Assembly: GCA_044375105.1 (NCBI GenBank)
Contig: JBILNK010000132.1
Location: 1 to 12,044, forward strand
Direction of reading: 5' to 3'
DNA: 12,044 nucleotides
Source of the DNA: JBIKLM01 sp044375105
GTDB lineage: Bacteria > Planctomycetota > UBA1135 > GCA-002686595
Shown: piece after piece, positions 1 through 11,055 of the stretch
Layout of the letters: each line of letters begins with the position of its first letter
Position numbering within the stretch: position 1 is the first letter of the stretch
The notes under the pieces: generated by a model
Databases searched by the model: none
What the model saw: the letters and a program-made list of their open reading frames with translations, nothing else
Told to the model about the DNA's origin: nothing
Made by a program: the position numbers and the translations under genes

Positions 1-1766
<1,766 letters not shown>

Positions 1767-1788
1767 GCCCCGAGAGTAGCAGCGCCGT

Positions 1789-1817
1789 CGCCGCGGCGCC
1801 TGGGCTGGGCCGCGGCG
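1789..1817. other. GC-rich inverted repeat between the lipoprotein and M28 genes
   Basis: The arms cgccgcggc (1789-1797) and gccgcggcg (1809-1817) form a 9-bp stem with an 11-nt loop in the 66-bp gap between the two minus-strand genes. No T-run follows in the direction of transcription. It could attenuate or punctuate the operon, or be chance pairing in GC-rich DNA. Confidence 0.3.
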
Positions 1818-1832
1818 CCAAGGCCAACGGGC

Positions 1833-4391
1833 TCAGGGCATGCCGGCCAGGTCCTGGGCCACGCTCAGGATCGCGGCGCGGTTGGCCACGTTGAAGGTGC
1901 CGTCGCCGAGCAGCTCGCTGACCAGGTCGCCGCCGATCATGTCGCCGGCCTTCTCCAGGAACACCGGGTCCTCGGTGAGCTGGTAGGCGTAGCCCAGGGT
2001 CGTGAAGGTCTGGTACTTGTTGGCCCCGGGGGTGAATCCATCGAGGGGCTGCTGCGAGTTGCCGCAGTAGGGCACCGAGAGCGGGCTCAGGGGCGCCACG
2101 GCGTACTGCTCCCAGGGGCCGTCGTGGACCGCGCTCCAGGCCATCGGATCGATGAATCCGTAGTAGTGCGCCTGGCGCACGTCGTCCATCAGCGCCGTGT
2201 AGGCCGGCGACTTGCCGCGGAAGGCGCGCTCGACCAGGCCGGTCAGGGCGTTGTCGACGATCGAGACCTCGTAGCCCTGGGCGCCGCGGTATTTGCCGCC
2301 CAGGAACTTCTGGCCCGACTGGGCCATGATGTAGCCGCCGCAGGTGGTCTGGGCGAAAGCCAAGAGGCTGGCCAGGGTCTCGAACCAGGGGTAGACCTGC
2401 TCGCGCCAAGCGGGCTCGCCGAGCGCATAAGCGGCGCTGACCACGTCGGTGCCCCAAGCTTCCCCGCGGCCGTAGGTCATGGCCCCGTGCAGGTTGTCGG
2501 TCACATCCTCGATGTCGCGGCGCATCGAGGTCTCGTCCATCGATTTGCCGATCGAGTTGTAGTAGGGGTGGTACGAGAGCCGGAAGAGCTCGGCCTGCAG
2601 CTTGAGGTCGTCCTTGGCCAAGCTGTCGTTGCCCAGCCAGGCCAGGGCCTTGGGCGAGCGCGTGTAGCGGATCAGGTGCTGCTGGTCGTGGGGGTCGAAG
2701 CCCAGCAGCGTGGCCTGGTACGAAGGCAATTTGCCCTGGGCCGCGGCCGCGTTGACCTGAAAGGTCGGCTTGCTGTTGTAGCCGATCGTGTCGGTGCCGC
2801 CCAGCCAGAGCATGTAGAACGACAGGGGCACGTAGCTGTCTGCGCCGTTCAGCACCAGATAATCGAGGAAGCTGGCCGGCTCGCCGTCCTGGCGCCAGAC
2901 CGCGTTGGGCTGGCGATCGGTGTGCATGCGATGCAAGAGCTGCAGGTGTCGGTAGCCTTCCCGCGAGCGCGCCATGGCCGTGGGCACGCCTTCGACGATG
3001 TGGATCTCGTCGCCGCCGGTCATGCCACCGTAACCGACGCCATAGGGGTGCGCCCAGCCGAGGCGCGGCGCTTGGACCGGGTAGTTGCCCTGGCTCGAGC
3101 CGCTGGTGAAGAGTCCGAGCAGCCAGTTGAACTGCCCGTTGAGCTGACTGCGCACGTTGTCCAGGCCGGCGAAGTCGAGGCTCGGCAGGGGGAACGACTG
3201 GGGGAAATAGCGGCCGGTGATGGGGTTGGACCAGTGCCAGAGGGGTTCGTTGGTCTCGGCTTCGAAGCCGCCCACGGAGAAGGCCAAGCCCTCCATCTCG
3301 AGCAGGTCGCGCGCGCGCTGTTCCTGGCCGAGCGGGCACAAAGCCAGGCGCCGGATCATCTGGGCGCGCATGGGGAACAGGTGCAGGCTGCCATCCGTGT
3401 TGGCGCGCACGAGCGGCAGATGGTTCATGCCACCGGAGGAGCTCAGCGTGCCCAGCATGGGATCCACGAAGTCCTGCACGACTGTCCAGCCGACCGGAAC
3501 CGAGATATCCAGGCGATCGAAATAAACGTGGTTGATCACGTCGTCGAGGGTGCCCGGTTCGGTATTGGCCTGGCCGTTGTTGACCCGCAGGTCGAGCAGC
3601 ACGATGTTCTCCTCCGCCAGTGCCGTCCAGTAGGCGTGCACGCCAAACAGGTGCGCCAGGGTGCCGCTGCTCCCCGCGACCGGCGTCTCCGGCAGCATCA
3701 CCCGGTAGTTGCGCACCTGGGACATCAGCGGGCCGTGTTTGAGCAACCGGGACGCTTCGCCGTCCTCGAGCAGGCGGGCGGAGTAGCGATGCCCGAAGAC
3801 GTCGCGGGTCGAGATCAGGACCGCCTCCGGATCGGAGAGCAGGTCGATCACGGGCCCCGGCAGGGCCGCGGTCGCTTCGGTCAGCGCCGCCAGGCCCGTG
3901 CTGGCCGGCGGTGTGATCGGGATGCCCTCGGAGAGCACGCGCACGCCGAAACTGGCGCGCTGTCCCGGGGCCACGCCCGCGGGGCTCGGCAAGCGCGCCA
4001 CCAGCTCGAGCACGTCGGCGCCTTCGCTGGCATCCGCGTAGCGGCTGACCACGTGGGCCTGGGTCAAGACGGGCTCGCCATCGAAGTCGAGCACCGCCAG
4101 CGGCATGCTCGTGCTCTGGTCCGTGAACACGCCGGGCGGGATCGGCAGGCTGCCGCGCAGCAGGAAACTCCCCGCCGCCGGCACGATCGTCTCTAGCAGG
4201 CCCACTTGGGCGCCGACGGTCAGTTGATTCTCGGGCACATCCCCGTCCTCGGGGCTGCCGCTGCCGCTGCCGCGGCCGTTGCCGTCGCTCTCGCCCCCTC
4301 CGCCGCAGCCGCTCGCGATCAGCGTCAGCGCCAGCGACCCCCGCCATAGCCCCCCCGACCGACCGTTCCGTCGGCCTCGATTGGATTCCAT
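1833..4391 (-). CDS. Large probable lipoprotein of unknown function, possibly an (alpha/alpha)-toroid carbohydrate-active protein
   Basis: About 852 residues. The leader has a basic N-terminus (SNRGRRNGRSGG), a hydrophobic segment LALTLIASG and a lipobox ending at Cys29 (counted from ATG 4391). A Gly/Ser/Asp-rich linker of about 20 residues follows, so the protein is likely lipid-anchored outside the inner membrane. A GTG directly upstream (4394) is an equally possible start. Only a weak GGAAG lies about 15 nt upstream. Roughly residues 60-380 look beta-rich, including HAYWTALAEENIVLLDLRVN, and 410-853 look helix-rich with many aromatic residues and a conserved-looking YGVGYGGMTGGDE at about 450-462. 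That architecture, a beta-sandwich followed by a helical toroid, resembles polysaccharide lyases or hydrolases and brings the PcRGLX/YetA-like rhamnogalacturonan-lyase-type proteins to mind. This is an impression only, because I do not recognise a catalytic signature. Its downstream neighbour is a secreted M28 peptidase, which suggests a joint role in extracellular polymer use. Confidence 0.88.
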   Translation of the reverse strand: MESNRGRRNGRSGGLWRGSLALTLIASGCGGGGESDGNGRGSGSGSPEDGDVPENQLTVGAQVGLLETIVPAAGSFLLRGSLPIPPGVFTDQSTSMPLAVLDFDGEPVLTQAHVVSRYADASEGADVLELVARLPSPAGVAPGQRASFGVRVLSEGIPITPPASTGLAALTEATAALPGPVIDLLSDPEAVLISTRDVFGHRYSARLLEDGEASRLLKHGPLMSQVRNYRVMLPETPVAGSSGTLAHLFGVHAYWTALAEENIVLLDLRVNNGQANTEPGTLDDVINHVYFDRLDISVPVGWTVVQDFVDPMLGTLSSSGGMNHLPLVRANTDGSLHLFPMRAQMIRRLALCPLGQEQRARDLLEMEGLAFSVGGFEAETNEPLWHWSNPITGRYFPQSFPLPSLDFAGLDNVRSQLNGQFNWLLGLFTSGSSQGNYPVQAPRLGWAHPYGVGYGGMTGGDEIHIVEGVPTAMARSREGYRHLQLLHRMHTDRQPNAVWRQDGEPASFLDYLVLNGADSYVPLSFYMLWLGGTDTIGYNSKPTFQVNAAAAQGKLPSYQATLLGFDPHDQQHLIRYTRSPKALAWLGNDSLAKDDLKLQAELFRLSYHPYYNSIGKSMDETSMRRDIEDVTDNLHGAMTYGRGEAWGTDVVSAAYALGEPAWREQVYPWFETLASLLAFAQTTCGGYIMAQSGQKFLGGKYRGAQGYEVSIVDNALTGLVERAFRGKSPAYTALMDDVRQAHYYGFIDPMAWSAVHDGPWEQYAVAPLSPLSVPYCGNSQQPLDGFTPGANKYQTFTTLGYAYQLTEDPVFLEKAGDMIGGDLVSELLGDGTFNVANRAAILSVAQDLAGMP

Positions 4392-4394
4392 CAC

Positions 4395-4833
4395 GAATTT
4401 TGGGGGCTTCCGCCCGGACGCCGGCCGACGTACATCGATCCGTCGCGGGTCGCCGCCCTGGGCGACCCATGCACCGCGCGCTGCCAGCGCGCCCCCTGCT
4501 CCTTCCGGCTAGCTCGTTCGGTCCAGGGAGCGCCCCCGCTTGAGGACAATCGCAGCATCCCGGGCTGAATCGCCGTGGAGCCTCGGAAGCGCTTTCCAGG
4601 GCGGTTGGTACCGGATCTCTGCGGGGAGCTTCAGCGCACGAAAGCAGAGTCCTCGGGGGCTGGCGCAGGTCTGCTTCGGATCTGGATCCCGCGCCTGCCC
4701 CGAATCGATGGCCCCGCCCGGCCCGTCCGAGGCTCTGGCTGACCTGGCGCGTCGATCCCCGCCGCCGGGCGGCTTCAGCCGACCGCTCCCCGAATACGCA
4801 CGGGTTTCGCGCTCCCGTTAGCGCAACCAAAGC
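4395..4833. other. Gene-free gap upstream of the lipoprotein gene
   Basis: No convincing coding sequence. Two short plus-strand open frames here (4279-4512 and 4540-4821) have no start signal, no hydrophobic or conserved character, and one overlaps the lipoprotein gene. The gap must contain the promoter of the leftward lipoprotein gene, but I see no good -35/-10 pair. Two adjacent hairpins lie near its left end and are listed separately. Confidence 0.6.
4447..4492. promoter_or_regulatory. Two adjacent hairpins in the presumed 5' leader of the lipoprotein gene
   Basis: Hairpin one: gggtcgcc (4447-4454) pairs perfectly with ggcgaccc (4461-4468) around a 6-nt loop. Hairpin two: gcgcgct (4476-4482) pairs perfectly with agcgcgc (4486-4492) around a 3-nt loop. 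They lie about 55-100 nt upstream of the lipoprotein start, with no T-tract. They may be leader structures or a binding site; chance in GC-rich DNA cannot be excluded. Confidence 0.35.
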
Positions 4834-4904
4834 GCCGAGGGCGGCGCGGGACCTCTTTGGCCCGCGCCGCCCTCGGCTCTGAAAGCGGGGGCCGCCGCCC
4901 CCCG
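4834..4904 (-). terminator. Double-hairpin terminator after boxB
   Basis: The main hairpin is a perfect 17-bp GC-rich stem, 4834-4850 with 4861-4877, around a 10-nt loop. On the boxB (minus) strand it is followed by gctttggttg, a weak T-rich tail. A smaller hairpin (cggggg 4886-4891 with cccccg 4899-4904) lies between it and the boxB stop codon. The position directly after the last box gene supports termination of the boxC-boxB transcript here. The stem is symmetric enough to block plus-strand read-through too. Confidence 0.8.
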
Positions 4905-4909
4905 TCGCC

Positions 4910-6316
<1,407 letters not shown>

Positions 6317-6347
6317 GGCGGATGGGGTCAGGAGGAGGTGGAGCGGG

Positions 6348-6369
6348 GCCCGGCCCCCTGGGGCCGGGC
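6348..6369. other. Intercistronic hairpin between boxC and boxB
   Basis: The perfect GC-rich palindrome gcccggcccc/ggggccgggc forms a stem with a minimal loop in the boxC-boxB spacer. No T-tract follows on the minus strand. It may stabilise or partly terminate the upstream boxC message and so set the boxC:boxB ratio. The spacer also has a ccgcgg/ccgcgg pair (6398-6403 and 6414-6419). Confidence 0.4.
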
Positions 6370-6431
6370 GGATGGTGGCGGAGTCCCGGCGGGTGCGCCG
6401 CGGCACAGGGCCGCCGCGGACCCGCGGGGCA

Positions 6432-8105
<1,674 letters not shown>

Positions 8106-8325
8106 CGCGGCGGGAGGGTTCTGGGTGGGCCGTTGGTGGGGGCCGGGGAGGGCCTGCGGGCCTGTCGAGCTCCGCAGGACCAGGATGGGGGCCCCGGGGC
8201 TGCCCTCCAACGGGCGTTGCACCCAGGAAAGACCGCGGGCGGGGTGGCGCCCCGCTCGGGGGAACCGCTGCCGGCAGAGCATGGGACCCAGGGGCAGGAA
8301 TTGCTGTGGTAATATAATGCGCAGG

Positions 8326-8340
8326 CCCAGAGCCTCTGGG
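8326..8340. promoter_or_regulatory. 15-bp palindrome, candidate BoxR operator
   Basis: CCCAGAG-C-CTCTGGG is a perfect inverted repeat of 7-bp arms around one base. It sits between the two AT-rich direct repeats and directly abuts the extended -10 element of boxR. An HTH protein bound here would block boxR transcription. Which element BoxR reads, palindrome or direct repeat, cannot be told from sequence. Confidence 0.55.
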
Positions 8341-8349
8341 TGTTATAGT
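8341..8349 (+). promoter_or_regulatory. Extended -10 promoter of boxR, predicts leaderless mRNA
   Basis: TGTTATAGT matches the extended -10 pattern TGnTATAAT with one mismatch. The -10 hexamer ends at 8349, so initiation 7 nt later would fall on the A of the boxR ATG at 8356. No Shine-Dalgarno sequence lies upstream, which fits a leaderless message. The alternative is transcription from the TATAAT at 8313-8318, giving a leader of about 30 nt. Confidence 0.45.
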
Positions 8350-8355
8350 GCTCAC

Positions 8356-9111
8356 ATGCAGGAGGCTGCTTTCTTGAGGGAGCTGGGGCGCCGGATCCGC
8401 CAGGCCCGCCTGGAGCGGGGCCTGTCCCTGGCCGCCCTGGCCCTGCGCGCCGAGGTCTCCCGGCGCTACCTGACCGACCTGGAGGCCGGCCGCGCCAACC
8501 CGTCCCTGCTGCTGCTGGCGGGCCTCTCGGCGGCCCTGGCCCGGCCCCTGACCGAGTGGGTCGATATCCCGCTGCGCTCCCGCAGCGCGGAGCGCATCGC
8601 CCTGCTTGGGCTGCGCGGCGCCGGCAAGAGCACCGTGGGGCGCCGCCTGGCCCTGGTGCTCGAGGTGCCTTTCATCGAACTCGACCAGGAGGTCGAGCGC
8701 CTGGCGGGCCTGTCCCTGGGGGCCCTGTTCGAGCTGCACGGGGCGGCGGGCTTCCAGCGCCTGGCCCGCGAGGCCCTCGAAAAGGTCCTGGCCTCCGCCG
8801 AGCGCCTGGTGCTGGCGGTGGGGGGCTCGGCGGTCGAGGACCCCGAGCTGTTCGAGCGCCTGCGCACGACCTGCCGCACGGTCTGCCTGCTGGCCGAGCC
8901 CGCCGAGCACTTCGAGCGCGTCCTGCGCCAGGGCGACCTCAGGCCCATGCAGGACCGACCGCGGGCCTTCGCCGAGCTCGAGGACCTGCTCGAGCGCCGG
9001 CGCGCGCTGTTCGCCCGCTGCGACCTGGTGCTCTCGACCTCCAAGCGCAGCCCCGAATCGGTGGCCGAGTCCCTGCTGGGCTGGCTGGCTAGCGAATCCG
9101 GCCGGCGCTGA
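8356..9111 (+). CDS. boxR: BoxR-type transcriptional regulator (XRE HTH + shikimate-kinase-like benzoyl-CoA sensor)
   Basis: 251 residues. Residues 6-68 form an XRE-type helix-turn-helix domain (LGRRIRQARLERGLSLAALA, then SRRYLTDLEAGRANPSLLLL). Residues 80-247 are a shikimate-kinase-like domain: Walker A GLRGAGKS (85-92), FIELDQEVE with D110, VGGS (155-158) and QGDLRPM (192-198). This fusion is the hallmark of BoxR/BzdR, which in Azoarcus represses box or bzd genes and is released by benzoyl-CoA. The divergent position next to boxC supports this strongly. The linker between domains is short, so the protein is shorter than the roughly 300 residues usual for the family. Kinase-critical positions differ from true shikimate kinase: the GGG motif reads GGS, and the shikimate-binding Arg of the FR motif is Gln134 in GFQR. 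Both fit ligand sensing rather than catalysis. Start chosen at ATG 8356, where the HTH begins; upstream in-frame codons are non-coding in character. An AroK-type enzyme is unlikely. Confidence 0.94.
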   Translation: MQEAAFLRELGRRIRQARLERGLSLAALALRAEVSRRYLTDLEAGRANPSLLLLAGLSAALARPLTEWVDIPLRSRSAERIALLGLRGAGKSTVGRRLALVLEVPFIELDQEVERLAGLSLGALFELHGAAGFQRLAREALEKVLASAERLVLAVGGSAVEDPELFERLRTTCRTVCLLAEPAEHFERVLRQGDLRPMQDRPRAFAELEDLLERRRALFARCDLVLSTSKRSPESVAESLLGWLASESGRR

Positions 9112-9331
9112 TTCCTTTCGGTTTGCGAGCGACGCCGATCGCTGCCGGGCGGCCCCGCACGGCCGCGGCAGCCCCCGTACTCCTCCGGTTTCGCCCAGGG
9201 TTGCCAGGCCCGCCGCGCCCCTTAGGAAATCCCGCCGCAGCCCTCGACGCACGGGAGCCCGGCGCTACCTTGCCCCGGTCCGAGCGTCGATCTCCCCCGC
9301 GACCCAGGATGGCCCTGGCCGCGGCCGCTCG
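9112..9331. other. Gap between boxR and mscL
   Basis: No credible gene. It contains the boxR terminator-like hairpin and one weak promoter candidate for mscL, TTGCCA (9201-9206), 16 bp, TAGGAA (9223-9228). The downstream end is occupied by the C7 repeat described separately. Confidence 0.5.
9141..9172 (+). terminator. Hairpin after boxR, probable terminator
   Basis: gctgccg-gg-cggcc (9141-9154) pairs with ggccg-cggcagc (9161-9172), giving 12 bp with a 2-nt bulge and a 6-nt loop, 30 nt after the boxR stop. There is no U-tract (CCCCC follows), so termination strength is uncertain. Confidence 0.45.
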
Positions 9332-9363
9332 CCCAGCCCCCCCAGCCCCCCCAGCCCCCCCAG
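9332..9363. repeat. AG(C)7 tandem repeat, G-quadruplex motif on the minus strand, upstream of mscL
   Basis: Three perfect 9-bp units, agccccccc, at 9335-9361, flanked by ccc and ag. The minus strand reads three G7 tracts and a GGG separated by CT, a textbook G-quadruplex pattern. It ends 17 nt before the mscL ATG, where a ribosome-binding site would lie. On the mRNA it is C-rich, so the quadruplex would form in the template DNA strand. Confidence 0.85.
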
Positions 9364-9378
9364 ACCCCATCCCAATCC

Positions 9379-9804
9379 ATGGGCTTCCTCAAGGAATTCA
9401 GAGACTTCGCCATGCGCGGGAACGTCGTCGACCTGGCGGTCGGCGTCATCATCGGCGCGGCGTTCGGCAAGATCACCGAGTCGCTGGTCAAGGACATCCT
9501 GATGCCGCCGCTCGGCTACATCATGGGCGGCGCGGACTTCAGCGATCGCGTGCTGGAGCTGGTTCCCGCTCAACCGCACCCCCTCACCGAGAAGATGATG
9601 GACGCGGTGGTGATCCGCTACGGCTCGATGATCAACGTCCTGATCAACTTCATCATCGTGGCCTTCGCCATGTTCGTGGTGATCAAGGCCATGAACGCCA
9701 CCAAGAAGAAGGCCCCGCCGCCGCCGCCGCCGGCCCCCAAGGAGCCCTCCAACGAGGAGAAGCTGCTCAAGGAGATCCGCGACCTGCTGGCCAAGAAGGC
9801 CTGA
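9379..9804 (+). CDS. mscL: Large-conductance mechanosensitive channel MscL
   Basis: 141 residues, the normal family length. The N-terminal amphipathic helix is MGFLKEFRDFAMRGN. TM1 is about 15-43 (VVDLAVGVIIGAAFGKITESLVKDILMPP, the conserved MscL signature). A periplasmic loop spans about 50-78, TM2 is about 79-104 (MINVLINFIIVAFAMFVVIK), and a C-terminal helix is at 124-141 (NEEKLLKEIRDLLAKK). It is a homopentameric inner-membrane pore that opens under membrane tension to release solutes on hypo-osmotic shock. Between TM2 and the cytoplasmic helix lies KKKAPPPPPPAPKEP, a polyproline hinge (residues 113-118, a CCG repeat). Start ATG 9379 matches the family N-terminus. No Shine-Dalgarno sequence. 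A strong hairpin terminator follows. It looks monocistronic and unrelated to the box genes. Confidence 0.98.
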   Translation: MGFLKEFRDFAMRGNVVDLAVGVIIGAAFGKITESLVKDILMPPLGYIMGGADFSDRVLELVPAQPHPLTEKMMDAVVIRYGSMINVLINFIIVAFAMFVVIKAMNATKKKAPPPPPPAPKEPSNEEKLLKEIRDLLAKKA

Positions 9805-9830
9805 GCGCGGACGCGGCTCCGTTGCAGCGC

Positions 9831-9875
9831 CCGCGGGGCGTCGGCGCCGATCGCGCCGACGCCCCGCGGTGTTTT
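9831..9875 (+). terminator. Intrinsic terminator of mscL, shared with the convergent gene
   Basis: A perfect 17-bp stem, 9831-9847 with 9853-9869, around the loop cgatc, followed on the plus strand by tgtttt. It starts 26 nt after the mscL stop and ends 29 bp before the stop of the convergent HDAC-like gene, so it can end transcription from both sides, though the T-tract serves only mscL. Confidence 0.9.
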
Positions 9876-9897
9876 AGCGAAAACCGGACGCCGCCCG

Positions 9898-10842
9898 TCA
9901 GGGCGCGAGCAGCGCCGCGACGTGCTCCGCGGCCGATTCCGCCAGGGCGATCTCGTCGTAGCCGCCCTCGAGCAGCGAGACCAGCCGGCCGCGGGCCGGG
10001 GTGCGCTCCAGGGCCTCGCGCAGCACGCGGGTGAAGCGGCCGAAGCTCTCCGAGGTCAGCTCCGTGTGGGCCAGGGGATCGCGGGCGTGGGCGTCGAAGC
10101 CGCAGGAGAGGAGAAGGAGCTCCGGCTGGAAGCGTTCGATCTCCGGCAGCACCCGGCCCTCGAGGGCCGCCAGCCACTCGGGCTCGCCGGCGCCCCCCGG
10201 CAGGGGGCAGTTGAGCAGCGTGCCGAGGCCGGCTCCGAGGCCCCGCTCCTCGGCCCGCCCCGTGCCCGGATACAGCGGCCATTCGTGCAGGCTGGCGTAA
10301 TAGACGTTGGGGTCGCGCTCGAAGATGGCCTGGGTGCCGTTGCCGTGGTGCACGTCCCAATCGAGGATGAAGACCCGCGCCAGGCCGTGGGCGGCCTGGG
10401 CATGGCGTGCGGCGATGGCGGCCTGGTTCAGCAGACAAAAGCCCATGGCGCTGCCGGCCAAGCAGTGGTGTCCGGGCGGCCGCAGGTTCAGGAAGGCGCG
10501 CTCGAAGCGGCCCGTCAGCACGCCGTCGACCGCTTCCACGGCGGCTCCGGCCGCCAGGCGTGCGGCGTGCAGGGAGGCGCCATTGGTGAACGTGTCCGGA
10601 TCGAGATAGAAGGGCTGGGCGGCGCGGGCGGCGCGCTCCAGGGCCTCCAGGTAGGCGGGCGGGTGCACGCGCTCGAGCGCCTCGGTGGACGCTTCGGCGG
10701 GGCGCTGCATGGAAAGCCTTTCCAGCAGGCCCGCTTGGGCCAGGCCGCGCCGCACGGCGGCCGTGCGCGCGGGCCGCTCCGGATGGGGGCCGGGGGCCTG
10801 GTGTTGGTCGGTGTCCGGGTGTTCGAAGTAGGCGACGGTCAT
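9898..10842 (-). CDS. Class II histone deacetylase-like amidohydrolase
   Basis: 314 residues covering the full arginase/deacetylase-fold domain. Visible motifs are HPERP (20-24), RPPGHH with the catalytic His pair H125/H126, GFCLLNQAAIAARH, ILDWDVHHGNGTQ with zinc ligands D163 and H165, CGFDAH with zinc ligand D250, and LLEGGYD with the probable catalytic Tyr295. All core residues are present, so it should be an active zinc deacetylase. Bacterial members act on acetylated small molecules such as polyamines, or on acetylated proteins. The acetoin-utilisation AcuC relatives are another possibility. Substrate cannot be inferred here. Start chosen at ATG 10842 (MTVAYFEHPDTDQH), matching the family N-terminus. 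The frame is open to 11739, but that extension is antisense to the next gene. No Shine-Dalgarno sequence and no signal peptide, so cytoplasmic. Transcribed divergently from the outer-membrane protein gene and convergent with mscL. Confidence 0.95.
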   Translation of the reverse strand: MTVAYFEHPDTDQHQAPGPHPERPARTAAVRRGLAQAGLLERLSMQRPAEASTEALERVHPPAYLEALERAARAAQPFYLDPDTFTNGASLHAARLAAGAAVEAVDGVLTGRFERAFLNLRPPGHHCLAGSAMGFCLLNQAAIAARHAQAAHGLARVFILDWDVHHGNGTQAIFERDPNVYYASLHEWPLYPGTGRAEERGLGAGLGTLLNCPLPGGAGEPEWLAALEGRVLPEIERFQPELLLLSCGFDAHARDPLAHTELTSESFGRFTRVLREALERTPARGRLVSLLEGGYDEIALAESAAEHVAALLAP

Positions 10843-11055
10843 GGGGCGCTCGGGGGTAGAGCCAGATTCTGCGCTCTGCTCCGGCCGCAGCGCGGGGATC
10901 GGGTAAGTTCCATTGGAGGCCGTGAGCCTCCCGGCCGTCAGGCCGCGCACAAGGGGGGTCCGGACGCGTGGGAGCGACCGGATCCGCGCGGCCGACGGAG
11001 CGAGATCGGGGCGGGGGCCGCTGGGCCGCCGCTCGCTACGATTCCGGTGAGAAAC
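10843..11055. promoter_or_regulatory. Divergent intergenic region between the HDAC-like gene and the outer-membrane protein gene
   Basis: 213 bp that must hold both promoters. A short inverted repeat, ggaggc/gcctcc (10915-10920 and 10926-10931, 5-nt loop), lies mid-region. TACGAT (11037-11042) is a weak -10 candidate for the rightward gene without a clear -35. No stronger signal is seen. Confidence 0.4.
11046..11051 (+). promoter_or_regulatory. Possible Shine-Dalgarno sequence of the outer-membrane protein gene
   Basis: GGTGAG lies 4 nt before the ATG at 11056. The spacing is short, but this is the only start in the window with a reasonable anti-16S match. Confidence 0.4.

Larger units (their letters stand above)
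8106..8355. promoter_or_regulatory. Divergent boxC/boxR control region
   Basis: A 250-bp gap between the two divergent starts, GC-rich except for two AT patches next to boxR. GGTAATATAATGCGC (8308-8322) and GGTGTTATAGTGCTC (8339-8353) match at 11 of 15 positions and are 31 bp apart, about three helical turns. The first contains a perfect TATAAT (8313-8318), and its complement offers TATATT as a possible leftward -10. No good -35 box is seen for either direction. The leftward boxC message would carry a leader of about 200 nt if started here. Regulation by BoxR is expected from known systems. Confidence 0.65.

Noticed and set aside
8106..8282. 59-residue N-terminal extension of BoxC
   Set aside because: Pro/Arg-rich and unlike BoxC; the family sequence begins at 8105.
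8356..9111. boxR as a shikimate kinase (aroK) for aromatic amino acid synthesis
   Set aside because: It carries an N-terminal HTH domain, has altered substrate-site residues and is divergent from boxC; it fits BoxR far better.
9332..9363. The C7 repeat as a CRISPR array or integration site
   Set aside because: The unit is only 9 bp with no spacers; it is a simple tandem repeat.
9123..10034. A 303-codon plus-strand open frame overlapping mscL
   Set aside because: Runs through mscL in a wrong frame and past its terminator; Arg/Pro-rich composition.
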